Source: Flaviflagellibacter sp963786225 | GTDB taxonomy: Bacteria > Pseudomonadota > Alphaproteobacteria > Rhizobiales > Methylopilaceae | NCBI GenBank assembly: GCA_963786225.1 | Contig: CAWAYQ010000016.1 | Coordinates: 395,776-459,775 of the forward strand | Length of the DNA: 64,000 nt | Direction: 5' to 3' | In this document: positions 8,598 through 16,149 of the stretch, one piece after another | How the letters are laid out: each line of letters opens with the position of its first letter | How positions within the stretch are numbered: position 1 is the stretch's first letter | Notes under the pieces: model-generated | The model's input: the letters and a program-made list of their open reading frames with translations, nothing else | The model's database searches: none | What the model was told of the DNA's origin: nothing | Translations under genes and position numbers: made by a program

Positions 8598-9749
8598 ATG
8601 CTCGTCCGTCTTTTCATCACTCTCGCCGGCCTCGCTATGGCCGCGCCAGCTTTCGCGCAGGGCTCCTGCGTGCCGAAGGATACACCGGACACCGGCGCAT
8701 CACAGACGGCACCCGCATTGTTCGCGCATTGCGTCGGCGACGGAAAATGCGGCGCCGTGGACAAGAGCGGCGCCTGGCGCATCCCGCCGAAATATTCGGA
8801 CGTGTTGCTTGAGGGCGATTTCATCGTCGTCCCCGAAAACGACGACTGGAGTAAATTTGCTTTCCTCGACAAGGATGGCACGCGCCTCGGCGGCGGCGAT
8901 TATTCGATCAGCGTCGAAGAACAGCTACCTGTCTCCGAAGGCCTTCTTCCGGTCCAGGTCGGGGAAAAAACCGGCTTTGTGGACCGCACCGGCAAACTCG
9001 TCGTTCCCGCCGAGTTCAGCTACGCATGGGCGTTCGAACACGGACTGTCCGCCGCCGAAAAGGACGGCCAGTACGGCTATATCGACAAGACCGGCGCCTT
9101 CGTCGTCATGGCGCCTGCGGGCTATGACGATCTCAGCGGCTTCATGAGCGACGTCGCCGTCGTCGGCAAGGAAGGCAAATTCGGCCTGATCGACAAGACG
9201 GGAAAGTTCGTCCTCGAACCGAAATTCATCGCGCTCTACGCCGACGGCGATGTGCTGATCGCTTTGGAGAACGATGCATCCGGCATCGTCGACCGCGCGG
9301 GCAATTGGGTGTCCAAGCCCGAATTCGCTTCGATCGGCCAGTTCTCCAAAGGTCTCGCGCCCGCGCAAACCGGCGAGAAATGGGGCTTCATCGACACCTG
9401 CGGAAACTGGAAGATCGAAGCCAAATACGACAACGTGGTCGGCTTCGAAGCCGGTCCGGCACGCGTGAAGTCGGGCGAGAAATGGGGCCTGATCGACGAG
9501 TCCGGCGCGGAGATTTACCCTCCGACAGCGACCTATATCGGCGAGGGGGCCTGGACCGACGGCCTGATTTCGTTTTCACCCGACGACACCAAATACGGCC
9601 TGATGGATACGACGGGCAAAGTGGTGATCGAGCCGAAATACGACAGCGTCGAACCGCTCGGCGGCGGCGTGCTGCTATCCTACACCGGCGAAGACGAAAA
9701 ATTGCTCAACCTCGACGGCAGCGAAATCAAGATCGCGCCTGCGCGGTAA
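8598..9749 (+). CDS. Secreted WG-repeat protein
   Basis: This encodes 383 residues: a signal peptide (MLVRLFITLAGLAMAAPAFA) and then about nine WG repeats of roughly 35 residues, each with the core [KW]-[WFYC]-G-hydrophobic-[IV]-D-[KRET]-x-G. Examples are KTGFVDRTGKLVVPAEF, KFGLIDKTGKFVLEPKF, KWGFIDTCGNWKIEAKY and KYGLMDTTGKVVIEPKY. WG repeats build beta-rich solenoid or propeller-like scaffolds found in surface and periplasmic proteins; their ligands are mostly unknown. The chosen ATG 8598 keeps the signal peptide; the frame is open from 8520. It is convergent with yqgE, six bases apart. Confidence 0.85.
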   Translation: MLVRLFITLAGLAMAAPAFAQGSCVPKDTPDTGASQTAPALFAHCVGDGKCGAVDKSGAWRIPPKYSDVLLEGDFIVVPENDDWSKFAFLDKDGTRLGGGDYSISVEEQLPVSEGLLPVQVGEKTGFVDRTGKLVVPAEFSYAWAFEHGLSAAEKDGQYGYIDKTGAFVVMAPAGYDDLSGFMSDVAVVGKEGKFGLIDKTGKFVLEPKFIALYADGDVLIALENDASGIVDRAGNWVSKPEFASIGQFSKGLAPAQTGEKWGFIDTCGNWKIEAKYDNVVGFEAGPARVKSGEKWGLIDESGAEIYPPTATYIGEGAWTDGLISFSPDDTKYGLMDTTGKVVIEPKYDSVEPLGGGVLLSYTGEDEKLLNLDGSEIKIAPAR

Positions 9750-9754
9750 TTACG

Positions 9755-10384
9755 TCACGCGTGTCCCGAATCCGTTGACAGCATCCGAGGATCGACGCCG
9801 ATCTTGCGCAGGCAGCGGTCGTATTTCGCCTCGGTCGGGGTGTCGAAGATGAGTTCGGAATCCGCCGGGCAATTGAGCCAACCGTTCGCCTGGATCTCGG
9901 TTTCGAGCTGTCCCGGCGCCCATCCGGCATAGCCGAGCGCCAGAACCGCCGCGGCCGGACCGCCGCCGCTGGCGATGGCTTTCAGGATGTCGAGCGTCGC
10001 GGTCAGTGAAATCGCCTCGTCGATCGGCAGCGTCGAATTCTCGATGAAGAAATCGGCGGTGTGAAGAACGAAACCGCGTCCGGTTTCGACCGGCCCCCCT
10101 CGCAGGACGCAGATGTGCTCGGCGTTCGAGGGCAGGCGAATGCTGTCGCCGTCCGGAATGATGTCGAGTTGGACCAGGAGATCGGGGAAATTGATGTTCT
10201 GCGCGGGCTGGTTGACCACGATGCCCATCGCGCCATCCGGCGAGTGCGCGCACATATAGATCACAGCGCGTGAAAAACGGTCGTCGAGCATCCCGGGCAT
10301 CGCGACGATCAGCTGGCCGTCGAGATAGCCCTCACCAGTGAACGGTCTGGAGCCCGAGGGAATCATGTTTATGAGTGTAGGCAT
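9755..10384 (-). CDS. YqgE/AlgH family protein
   Basis: This encodes 209 residues covering the complete YqgE/AlgH (DUF179) fold. Characteristic segments are GQLIVAMPGMLDDRFSRAVI, YMCAHSPDGAMGIVVNQP, FFVLH-type central strand near GRGFVLHTADFF and GYAGWAPGQLETEIQANGWL. The family is common in proteobacteria; AlgH was first linked to alginate regulation, but no biochemical activity is settled. The start at ATG 10384 has GGGAGGACC immediately upstream, a near-ideal ribosome site; the further in-frame ATG at 10426 lacks one. It is divergent from the DsbD-domain gene. Confidence 0.93.
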   Translation of the reverse strand: MPTLINMIPSGSRPFTGEGYLDGQLIVAMPGMLDDRFSRAVIYMCAHSPDGAMGIVVNQPAQNINFPDLLVQLDIIPDGDSIRLPSNAEHICVLRGGPVETGRGFVLHTADFFIENSTLPIDEAISLTATLDILKAIASGGGPAAAVLALGYAGWAPGQLETEIQANGWLNCPADSELIFDTPTEAKYDRCLRKIGVDPRMLSTDSGHA

Positions 10385-10479
10385 GGTCCTCCCGCTTTGA
10401 AAGATGCCCGGATGCTTCAAGTTCACCGCTCACGCAAGTGTGGTTGGTCGGCGGCTTCTGCCGGGGCTACGCCTCACGC

Positions 10480-11313
10480 ATGACCACCGTCCGTCTCCTG
10501 CTAACTGTCCTTGCCGCCACACTGTTCCTCGCCGCACACGAGAACCGTGCGTTTGCACAGGCGCCGGGCGTGTCCGAATGGTCGGTCGAGGGGGCGGCCC
10601 GGGTCCGGCTGGTCGCGGGCGGGCTTTGGCCGGACGGCAGCCTGAAGGCCGGTCTTGAGTTCCGGCTTGAGCCCGGCTGGAAGACCTATTGGACCAATCC
10701 TGGCCCGACCGGCGTGCCGCCCCGGCTGGATTTTGCCGGCTCGCACAATTTCGCACGCGCGGAGCCGTTCTGGCCCGCACCCGTCCGCTTCGACGACGGC
10801 GGGACCTCTTCGATCGGCTATTCCGGCACTCTCGTCGTGCCGCTCCGTATCGAAGCGGGGGACACGGCCAAACCCGTCGTCCTCAAGCTCGCGCTGGAGT
10901 ACGGCGTCTGCGAGAAAATCTGCATACCGGCCCATGCCGATCTCGAACTCAGCCTCGCGGCCGACGCGGAGCCGGACGAAATGGTCGCCGCCCAGTTCAA
11001 GGCCTTCGAGGCCCGCGTGCCGAGACTTGCCGTCATGGGCGGCAAGGCGCCCCTTGCGATCACCGGGGCGGGGCGAACCATGGCGGGACTCGAGATCGAT
11101 GTACGGTTTCCGGAAGGCGCGGCGGTCAAAGATCTGTTCGCCGGCGTTTCCTCCGGCGTTTCGGTCGGCGTTCCGCAAAAACTGGAGAGCGGCGCCTGGC
11201 GCATAAAGCTCCGGTCCGGACCGCCGCCGAAGATCGTGGATCTCGTCGCGGTGGCGGATGACCAGGCCATCAAGGTGCCGCTGGCTCTCGACGATCTCCC
11301 TTCGAGGCCTTAA
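10480..11313 (+). CDS. Secreted protein with DsbD-like N-terminal (ScsB/DsbD alpha) domain
   Basis: This encodes 277 residues. After a signal peptide (TVRLLLTVLAATLFLAA) comes an immunoglobulin-like domain matching the periplasmic alpha domain of ScsB/DsbD reductases: LVAGGLWPDGSLKAGLEFRL, WKTYWTNPGPTGVPPRLDF and LEYGVCEKICIPAHADLEL. In full-length DsbD the YGVC.+.C.P.-type cysteine pair takes electrons from the membrane domain; here the pair is present (C-x3-C) but membrane and thioredoxin domains are absent, so the protein would have to work with separate partners. It lies 48 bases upstream of a peroxiredoxin, which points to a joint role in thiol redox protection. Confidence 0.8.
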   Translation: MTTVRLLLTVLAATLFLAAHENRAFAQAPGVSEWSVEGAARVRLVAGGLWPDGSLKAGLEFRLEPGWKTYWTNPGPTGVPPRLDFAGSHNFARAEPFWPAPVRFDDGGTSSIGYSGTLVVPLRIEAGDTAKPVVLKLALEYGVCEKICIPAHADLELSLAADAEPDEMVAAQFKAFEARVPRLAVMGGKAPLAITGAGRTMAGLEIDVRFPEGAAVKDLFAGVSSGVSVGVPQKLESGAWRIKLRSGPPPKIVDLVAVADDQAIKVPLALDDLPSRP

Positions 11314-11361
11314 GTAAACCTCCCGCCAGATTTCCAATCACGACACAAAGCGAGACCTCTC

Positions 11362-11847
11362 ATGGCCATCCAAGTCGGCGACAAGATTCCCGAAGCTACC
11401 TTTACCGTCATGGGCCCCGAAGGCCCGGCCAAGAAGACCACCGACGAGGTGTTCAAGGGCAAGAAGGTCGTTCTGTTCGCCGTTCCCGGCGCCTTTACGC
11501 CGTCCTGCCACAAGAACCACCTGCCGAGCTACGTCGAGAACTTCGATGCGCTGAAGGCCAAGGGCGTGGATTCGATTATCGTCACCGGCGTCAACGACGT
11601 GTTCGTCCAGGATGCCTGGATCAAGGCTTCGGGCGCTGAAGGCAAGATCGACGCTCTGGCCGACGGCTCGGGTGATTTCGCGAAGGCGGTCGGCATGGAC
11701 ATCGATCTCGGCAAGGCCGGGCTCGGGCTCCGCTCCAAGCGTTACGCCGCCATCGTCGAGGACGGCGTCGTGAAATGGTTCGATGTCGAGGACGCCCCGC
11801 CGAAGACCGACAAGACCAAGGCGGACGAAGTCCTGAAGCATCTCTGA
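11362..11847 (+). CDS. 1-Cys peroxiredoxin of the Prx5 subfamily
   Basis: This encodes 161 residues, the usual Prx5 length. The peroxidatic cysteine is Cys49 in PGAFTPSC; it is the only cysteine, so resolution must use glutathione/glutaredoxin or another external thiol (1-Cys mechanism). Further family signatures are VTGVNDVFVQDAW and GLGLRSKRYAAIVEDG. Enzymes of this type reduce hydrogen peroxide and alkyl hydroperoxides in the cytoplasm. The gene probably shares a transcript with the DsbD-domain gene upstream and ends at a strong terminator 20 bases downstream. Confidence 0.95.
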   Translation: MAIQVGDKIPEATFTVMGPEGPAKKTTDEVFKGKKVVLFAVPGAFTPSCHKNHLPSYVENFDALKAKGVDSIIVTGVNDVFVQDAWIKASGAEGKIDALADGSGDFAKAVGMDIDLGKAGLGLRSKRYAAIVEDGVVKWFDVEDAPPKTDKTKADEVLKHL

Positions 11848-11867
11848 GAGATCGCAATTTCGAATGC

Positions 11868-11894
11868 AAAACGGCGCCCCTCGGGCGCCGTTTT
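11868..11894. terminator. Bidirectional intrinsic terminator between peroxiredoxin and rnhA
   Basis: AAAACGGCGCCC, a CTCG loop and GGCGCCGTTTT form an 11-bp stem with A and T tracts on both sides. It can end the peroxiredoxin transcript (plus strand) and the rnhA transcript (minus strand), whose stop codons flank it. Confidence 0.88.
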
Positions 11895-11905
11895 CATTTT
11901 GCGCG

Positions 11906-12350
11906 CTAGCGCACCTTGAAGGGCGCCATGCCCTGGCGCGCCAGTTCGTCGGCGCGCTCATTGTCCGCGTTTCCGGCGTGGCCCTTGACCCAGTGCCAGG
12001 CTGACGTCGTGCTTTGCGATCAGCTTGTCGAGCTGTTCCCAGAGGTCCTGGTTTTTTACCGGCTTCCTGTCCTTGGTCTTCCAGCCGTTGCGCTTCCAGC
12101 CCTTCATCCATTCCGTCACGCCACCGCGTACGTACTGGCTGTCGGTATGAATGTCGACGGCGCAGGGCCGTGTCAGGGCTTCGAGCGACCGGATCGCGGC
12201 CAGAAGCTCCATGCGGTTATTGGTCGTCAACTGCTCGCCGCCGGACAGCTCTTTCGTCTGGTCGCTGAACCGCAGGATGGCCCCCCAGCCGCCCGGACCC
12301 GGATTTCCCGAGCAGGCGCCGTCGGTCCAGATTTCGACGCGCGCGCTCAC
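11906..12350 (-). pseudogene. rnhA: Ribonuclease HI, interrupted by a +1 frameshift
   Basis: RNase HI cuts the RNA strand of RNA-DNA hybrids. The first frame gives VEIWTDGACSGNPGPGGWG, NNRMELLAAI and DIHTDSQYV, which hold the catalytic Asp-Glu-Asp residues, up to KHDVS. The matching C-terminus, WHWVKGHAGNADNERADELA and GMAPFKVR with the last catalytic His/Asp, lies in the next frame and ends at 11906. Deleting one base of the GCCTGG at about 11997-12001 restores a normal 147-residue protein. As written, the protein ends early in a 12-residue wrong tail. The GTG start at 12350 overlaps the thrB stop as GTGA. The break may be a sequencing error or a real mutation; the window cannot decide. Confidence 0.9.
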
Positions 12351-13312
12351 GGTTCCCATCCATAGGAGGCGACGGATGCGACCGTCTGGTGAAAACGCAG
12401 CTTGCGCCAATATTCGAGCGGGTCCTTCGGCTTCACCAGCGCGCCCTCCGGAACCGACAGCCAGTCGACCAGCCGCGTCAGCAGGAAGCGAAGCGCCGAG
12501 CCGCGCGCGAGCAGAGGCAGCGCCGCCATTTCGTCTTCCCGCAATGGCCGCGTCGCGTGATAGGCCGCAAGCAGCGCACGCCCCTTGGTTGCGTTGTAGG
12601 AATTGTCCGGCTCGAAGCACCAGGCGTTGAGGCAGACCGCAAGATCGTAGGCGAGGAGATCGGTGCAGGCGAAATAGAAATCGATCAGCCCGGGAGCGTG
12701 GCCGTCCAGAAACAGAACATTGTCCGGAAAGAGATCGGCGTGAATTGTGCCTTTCGGCAGGCCCGCGGGCCAGTTCTGTTCCAGGAAGGCGAGTTCTCCG
12801 GCAATCGCCTCGCCGAGCCCGGCGCGCACTTCGTCGGCGCGCGGCATCGCGGTTTCGGCGAGCTTCTTCCAGCCCTGCAGGCTGAGATCGTTGTCGCGGC
12901 ACAGCTGGAATTCCCAGGCCGCGTTGTGGAATCGCGCGAGTGCACTGCCGACAAGCGCGGCATGCTCCACCGTCGGCCGCCGCCGCGAAATACCGTCGAG
13001 GAACGTCACGATGGCGGCGGGGCGTCCGCACAATTCGCCGAGCACCTTGCCCTCGCGGTTCTTCACGGGCAGCGGGCAGGTGATGCCGTGCTCGGCACAA
13101 TGTTCCATGAGACCGAGAAAGAAGGGCAGGTTTTCGCGCCGTACGCGCTTTTCGTAGAGCGTCAGGATGAACTGACCGCCCTCGGTGCGCAGCAGGAAGT
13201 TCGAGTTCTCGACGCCTTCCGCGATGCCCTTGCAGGTCAGGTGATGGCCGATGTCGTAGCTCGCGATGAAGCGTTCGAGATCGTCTTCCGGGACGTCGGT
13301 GTAAACGGCCAT
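12347..13312 (-). CDS. thrB: Homoserine kinase, ThrB type
   Basis: This encodes 321 residues of the choline/aminoglycoside-kinase-like homoserine kinase used by many alphaproteobacteria (not the GHMP type). It phosphorylates L-homoserine in threonine synthesis. Visible motifs are MAVYTDVPEDDLERFIASY at the N-terminus, ENSNFLLRTEGGQFILTLYE in the N-lobe, the catalytic loop GTIHADLFPDNVLFL and the metal-binding LIDFYFAC. The start at ATG 13312 matches the family; the open frame extends slightly further. It is followed by rnhA with a four-base overlap. In many Rhizobiales ispH lies directly upstream of thrB; here an EamA gene on the other strand lies between them. Confidence 0.93.
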   Translation of the reverse strand: MAVYTDVPEDDLERFIASYDIGHHLTCKGIAEGVENSNFLLRTEGGQFILTLYEKRVRRENLPFFLGLMEHCAEHGITCPLPVKNREGKVLGELCGRPAAIVTFLDGISRRRPTVEHAALVGSALARFHNAAWEFQLCRDNDLSLQGWKKLAETAMPRADEVRAGLGEAIAGELAFLEQNWPAGLPKGTIHADLFPDNVLFLDGHAPGLIDFYFACTDLLAYDLAVCLNAWCFEPDNSYNATKGRALLAAYHATRPLREDEMAALPLLARGSALRFLLTRLVDWLSVPEGALVKPKDPLEYWRKLRFHQTVASVASYGWEP

Positions 13313-13430
13313 TTTCGCTCGGGTGAATCGCCAGGGTGTCGCGGCGCATTGGCGAGGCCGCAAAAGGCGTGTTATCGGCTGGCCGTGCGAGCGTCAAACG
13401 GATGGCTCGCAATTCTCGCGGATTTCGCCT

Positions 13431-14318
13431 GTGATTCCCTTTGAATGGTATTGGGCGATCTTCGTCCTCATCGGCGCGGCGGTGCAGACCGTGCGCAACG
13501 CGACCCAGCGCAAGATCGCCGGAACGGCAGGCACGCTCGGCGCAACCTATGCCCGCTTCATCTATGCATGGCCGTTTGCCGTGGCATTTCTGGGCTTTCT
13601 TGTCGCGAGCCAGGGAATGCCGGTGCTTCCGGGCCTGGAGTTTGCGGGCTGGGCTGCGCTGGGCGGGTTCATGCAGGTTCTGGCGACTTTCTGTCTGCTT
13701 GCCGCCATGCAGGACCGCTCATTCTCCTTCGCCATCGCCATGTCCAATACGTCCCCGGTGCAGGTGGCGATTTTCGGACTTCTGATCCTGGGCGAGCCGC
13801 TTACGTTGGGTGTCGCCGTGTCGGTCCTTCTGGTGACTATCGGCACCATGCTGATTTCATGGCCGCGCGCCGGAGTCCGCCCAGATCTGCGCTCGGTCGC
13901 GCTGGGGCTCGGTTCTGGGTTCTTCTTTTCACTTGCCTCGGTCGGCTATCGCGGAGCGACGTTGAGCCTCAACACCGATTTCGTGCTGGCGGCGTCCATG
14001 ACGCTTGTTGCGACGCTCACGCTGCAAAGCGTGTTTCTGACGATGTGGATGGCCCGGTTCGCGCCGAAGGATCTCAAGGCCGTGTTCAGGAACTGGCGGC
14101 AGTCCTTGCTGGCCGGGTTTACCGGCGCGCTGGCGTCCCAGCTCTGGTTCAGCGCTTATGCGATCGAAACCGTTGCCCGCGTGCGTACGCTGGCCGTCAT
14201 CGAGATTCTGTTTGCGCAATTCGTGTCGTCGCGGATTTTCCGCGAAGGAGCCGGCGTGCGCGAGCTCGTGAGCCTCGCGCTTATCATTCTCGGGATTGTA
14301 GTTGTCGTGAACGCTTAG
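13431..14318 (+). CDS. EamA/DMT family transporter
   Basis: This encodes 295 residues with about ten membrane helices in two EamA-like halves, as in drug/metabolite transporters. The first half includes FAVAFLGFLVASQGMPVLPG and FAIAMSNTSPVQVAIFGLLI; the second ends with VRTLAVIEILFAQFVSSRIF and LALIILGIVVVVN. The substrate cannot be read from the sequence. GTG 13431 (VIPFEWYWAIF) fits the usual short N-terminus. Its stop overlaps the ispH stop in the four bases TTAG at 14315-14318, with the two genes convergent. It sits on the opposite strand between thrB and ispH. Confidence 0.85.
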   Translation: MIPFEWYWAIFVLIGAAVQTVRNATQRKIAGTAGTLGATYARFIYAWPFAVAFLGFLVASQGMPVLPGLEFAGWAALGGFMQVLATFCLLAAMQDRSFSFAIAMSNTSPVQVAIFGLLILGEPLTLGVAVSVLLVTIGTMLISWPRAGVRPDLRSVALGLGSGFFFSLASVGYRGATLSLNTDFVLAASMTLVATLTLQSVFLTMWMARFAPKDLKAVFRNWRQSLLAGFTGALASQLWFSAYAIETVARVRTLAVIEILFAQFVSSRIFREGAGVRELVSLALIILGIVVVVNA

Positions 14319-15289
14319 GCCGCGTCGACGTTCATGCCGCGCAGCGGCCGGGGCAGCGGGAAGAACATGTGTTCCTCCACGGTCTGGACCGTTTCGACCT
14401 CGACCTCGTAGCGCTCGGCGAACGCGTCGATGATCTCTTCGACGAGCACTTCCGGCGCCGAGGCACCGGCCGAGATGCCGAGCGTGCCGATGCCCTGCAT
14501 TTCCGACCAGTCGATCTGGTCCTTGCTGTCGACCAGACGCGAAACCGGGCAGCCGCGCTGTTCGGCGACTTCGCGCAGGCGCTGCGAGTTCGACGAGTTC
14601 GGCGAGCCGACGGTGATGAAGGCATCGCACTGATGCGCGATCTGCTTCACCGCTTCCTGACGGTTCGTCGTCGCGTAGCAGATGTCTTCCTTGTGCGGGA
14701 CGACGATCGACGGGAAACGCCGCTTCAGCGCTTCGATGATGTCCGAGGTTTCCTCGACCGAAAGCGTCGTCTGCGTCACGAAGGCGAGCGCCTCGGGATT
14801 TTCCGGAACGAACGCCTCGACGTCCTCGACCGTCTGCACGAGCTTGACCGCGCCGTCCGGCAGCTGGCCGATCGTGCCCACGACTTCCGGGTGCCCGGCA
14901 TGGCCGATCAGTACGATCTCGCGACCGCGCTTGAAATGGATTTCCGCTTCGCGGTGCACCTTGGTCACCAGCGGGCAGGTGGCATCGAGAATCGTGAAAT
15001 TCCGGCTCTTGGCCTCGGCGGGGATGGTCTTGGCCACGCCATGCGCGGAAAAGATCACGGGCGCGTCGGTGTTGTCCGGGATCTCATCAAGCTCTTCGAC
15101 GAAGATCGCGCCTTTGCGGCGCAGGCTCTCGACGACGTACTTGTTATGAACGATTTCGTGGCGCACATAGACCGGCGCGCCGTAGAGCTTCAGAGCCTTC
15201 TCGACGACGTCGATGGCACGCACGACACCCGCGCAAAATCCGCGCGGAGCGCACAGGAGAACCTTAAGAGGGGGCTTCTGAGTGGTCAT
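14315..15289 (-). CDS. ispH: 4-hydroxy-3-methylbut-2-enyl diphosphate reductase
   Basis: IspH is the last enzyme of the MEP isoprenoid pathway and makes IPP and DMAPP with a [4Fe-4S] cluster. The 324 residues carry the three cluster cysteines in APRGFCAGV, ILDATCPLV and HKEDICYATTNRQ, with the substrate-binding motifs PVYVRHEIVHN and FITVGSPNSSNS and the catalytic glutamate after VTQTT. The C-terminus ISAGASAPEVLVEEII is typical. A GTG at 15295 is in frame; I prefer ATG 15289. It is convergent with the EamA gene. With ispE and a polyprenyl synthase elsewhere in the window, it supports MEP-dependent isoprenoid and quinone synthesis. Confidence 0.97.
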   Translation of the reverse strand: MTTQKPPLKVLLCAPRGFCAGVVRAIDVVEKALKLYGAPVYVRHEIVHNKYVVESLRRKGAIFVEELDEIPDNTDAPVIFSAHGVAKTIPAEAKSRNFTILDATCPLVTKVHREAEIHFKRGREIVLIGHAGHPEVVGTIGQLPDGAVKLVQTVEDVEAFVPENPEALAFVTQTTLSVEETSDIIEALKRRFPSIVVPHKEDICYATTNRQEAVKQIAHQCDAFITVGSPNSSNSQRLREVAEQRGCPVSRLVDSKDQIDWSEMQGIGTLGISAGASAPEVLVEEIIDAFAERYEVEVETVQTVEEHMFFPLPRPLRGMNVDAA

Positions 15290-15395
15290 TGTCACTTTGA
15301 GTGCCGGTTTGGGTCGGGTCTTGTCAAGTTCCTGCCCGGACGCGGTATAAGGCCCTAGACCTTAAATCGGGCGGAAATCCGGAGTTTCTGGGCAT

Positions 15396-16022
15396 ATGAA
15401 CACCCCCCATATAGCTATCGCCGCCTGGGTTTGCAGGCTCGGCCGCCTGACCTTGGCCCTTGCCCTTCTGGGGGTGGTGCTGAGCGCGATTCAGCCCGCC
15501 TCGGCGCAGGAGGAGAAAAAGGGCTTTCTCTCGGGCCTTATCCCCTTCGGCCAGAAACCGAAATCGCTCGGCCCCACGCCCGAACGCAAGGACACGATCT
15601 TGTGTCCGGCAGTCGTGGTTCAGCCCGGCACCGCGGCGCTCGTCCTGTCCGAGCGCGGCAAGGAGGGCGATCCGCTTTCCGTGCGTTATCAGGCGCGTTT
15701 CAGCGAATTTGCCCGTGAATGCGTCGATCTCGGAGCGGAGGTCGGCCTGCGAATCGGCCTCGCGGGCCGGGCGCTCGTCGGGCCGAAGGGCGTGCCCGGG
15801 CAGGTCATCGATGTGCCGATCCGTTTCGTCGTGCTCGACGAGAAAAAGAAGGTCGTCATTTCCCGTGTGACCAGGCTGCAGGTGACCATCCCGGTCGGCC
15901 AGACCGGCATCACCTTTACCCATGTCGAGGAGTTGGGGACCGTGCCCAAGCCCGACAACAAGCTCCGCAATTGGGATCTTCGGGTCGGCTTCGATTCCAA
16001 GCCGGGCACCCCGCAGGGCTGA
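15396..16022 (+). CDS. Hypothetical secreted protein
   Basis: This encodes 208 residues. A hydrophobic signal sequence (LTLALALLGVVLSAIQPASA) is followed by a charged linker and a beta-rich domain with TILCPAVVVQPGTAALVLSE, ARECVDLGAEVGLRIGLAGR and VPIRFVVLDEKKKVVISRVT. Two cysteines could pair. I do not recognise a named domain; the pattern is of a conserved alphaproteobacterial periplasmic or outer-membrane protein. It lies about 100 bases upstream of the CtrA-like box and ccrM and is probably a separate transcript. Confidence 0.65.
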   Translation: MNTPHIAIAAWVCRLGRLTLALALLGVVLSAIQPASAQEEKKGFLSGLIPFGQKPKSLGPTPERKDTILCPAVVVQPGTAALVLSERGKEGDPLSVRYQARFSEFARECVDLGAEVGLRIGLAGRALVGPKGVPGQVIDVPIRFVVLDEKKKVVISRVTRLQVTIPVGQTGITFTHVEELGTVPKPDNKLRNWDLRVGFDSKPGTPQG

Positions 16023-16086
16023 CAAAACGTCACGGTTCTCGCGAAGGGTGAAAATCGCACCGCCAACCCTTCGTTAACCCTGCTTT

Positions 16087-16101
16087 TTAGCTCGCACTTA
16101 A
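16087..16101. promoter_or_regulatory. CtrA-like binding box upstream of ccrM
   Basis: TTAG, seven bases and TTAA (16087-16090 and 16098-16101) match the CtrA consensus TTAA-N7-TTAA at seven of eight positions. It lies 48 bases before the ccrM ATG. In Caulobacter CtrA is known to activate ccrM late in the cell cycle, so the placement is functionally sensible. Binding here is an inference. Confidence 0.55.
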
Positions 16102-16149
16102 GGTTGATCGTTCAAGTTCTCGGCGTTGGTCACGCGTCGGGAATTTCGA

